A stretch of DNA of 15,296 nucleotides from JAVBOD01 sp031551045 (lineage in GTDB: Bacteria > Bacteroidota > Bacteroidia > Bacteroidales > UBA932): NCBI GenBank assembly GCA_031551045.1, contig JAVBOD010000066.1:1-15296 (forward strand), given 5' to 3'. Of this stretch, positions 14,996-15,296 are shown in pieces. The translations under genes were made by a program, and so were the position numbers. Under the pieces are notes generated by a model. That model had not been told where the DNA came from and searched no databases. It was given only the letters and a program-made list of their open reading frames with translations. Each line of letters starts with the position of its first letter. Position 1 is the stretch's first letter.

Positions 14996-15135
14996 ATGAA
15001 CGATGAATGACGAGTTATGAATGATGAACCCGCCTGAACGAATGCGTTCATCCGGGCAGGTGGCGCGAAGCGCACGTCATTGTCCCGCAGGGCGGGAAAG
15101 CCATCTCATTCAAATTGTCATTCCGAGCGAAATGA
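14996..15135. repeat. Hairpin-rich interspersed repeat in the nqrA-nqrB gap
   Basis: Starting right after the nqrA stop: a run of ATGA-type words (ATGAACGATGAATGA...), then TGAACG-AATG-CGTTCA (15035-15050) nested in CCTG/CAGG, GCGC-GAA-GCGC (15063-15073), TCCCGC-AGG-GCGGGA (15083-15097) and finally GTCATTCCGAGCGAAATGA (15118-15135), a wording common in dispersed repeats of Bacteroidota and other phyla (from memory). It is more GC-rich than its surroundings. Confidence 0.65.
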
Positions 15136-15209
15136 AGAATTTGTTTTCATTACAAAACGAAAGAAACGCTAAACCCCAAACACAGTACAAATAAAAAATC
15201 AACATAAAA

Positions 15210-15296
15210 ATGAATTGGTTACTGAAAACGATTAATAAGATGAAGCCAACGTTCAGCAAAGGAGGAAAGCTCGGATTCCTGCACTCCACCTTTGAT
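15210..15296 (+). CDS. nqrB: Na+-translocating NADH:quinone reductase subunit B (N-terminus only)
   Basis: The first 29 codons of a gene cut by the window edge. The peptide begins MNWLLKTINKMKPTFSKGGK and ends LHSTFD; KGGK followed by LHSTFD (before the ETFLF of the family, outside the window) is the typical NqrB start. NqrB is the multi-helix membrane subunit that carries FMN bound to Thr and riboflavin. Its place right after nqrA confirms the call. ATG at 15210 is the only good start. Confidence 0.9.
   Translation, partial: MNWLLKTINKMKPTFSKGGKLGFLHSTFD

Overview
The window is chromosomal DNA of a Bacteroidota species, most likely of the order Bacteroidales. Four things point there: (i) repeated matches to the Bacteroidota promoter pattern (TTTG at about -33, TAnnTTTG at about -7), three of them with exactly 20 bases between the boxes; (ii) starts without clear Shine-Dalgarno sequences; (iii) lipoproteins with acidic or lysine-rich residues after the lipid-bearing Cys; (iv) the gene set, with Na+-pumping NQR, a quinone-type PyrD and a GH73-LysM protein. 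Nearly all genes are core or housekeeping; I see no transposase, phage, CRISPR array, rRNA or tRNA.

Layout. 1-75: tail of a plus-strand gene. 97-139: long hairpin between convergent genes. 165-650 (-): cytidine deaminase cdd. 723-1721 (+): secreted GH73 glucosaminidase with two LysM domains, divergent from cdd. 1760-3016 (-) and 3020-4066 (-): a tight pyrD-cinA operon. 4257-4712 (-): XRE-type regulator. 4713-5514: about 800 bp AT-rich intergenic stretch studded with copies of a TTACAnnTGTAA dyad. 5515-6423 (+): lipoprotein of the alkaline phosphatase/phosphodiesterase superfamily. 6648-8705 (-): membrane protein of the misleadingly named 'Gcr site-specific recombinase' family. 8799-9848 (-): Omp85-type outer-membrane barrel without POTRA domains. 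9912-10877 (-): lipoprotein with a TolB-like propeller, probably surface exposed. 11010-11142: a REP-like composite repeat built round a 44-bp perfect palindrome. 11177-13486 (-): PcrA/UvrD helicase. 13643-14995 (+) nqrA and 15210 to the edge (+) nqrB, separated by a 214-bp spacer filled with small hairpins.

How the genes fit together. cdd and pyrD serve pyrimidine salvage and de novo synthesis. PyrD (electrons into quinone) and NQR (NADH to quinone, pumping Na+) feed the same membrane quinone pool. The envelope block 6648-10877 combines an inner-membrane protein, an outer-membrane barrel and a lipoprotein; the barrel and lipoprotein may be co-transcribed.

The most interesting points are: the composite palindromic repeat at 11010-11142; the dyad-rich region between the XRE regulator and the phosphodiesterase; a class-2 PyrD with a class-1-like catalytic Cys; the barrel/lipoprotein pair; the probably almost leaderless pcrA message; and the repeat-filled nqrA-nqrB gap. 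I did not find convincing evidence of a wholly new multi-gene system.
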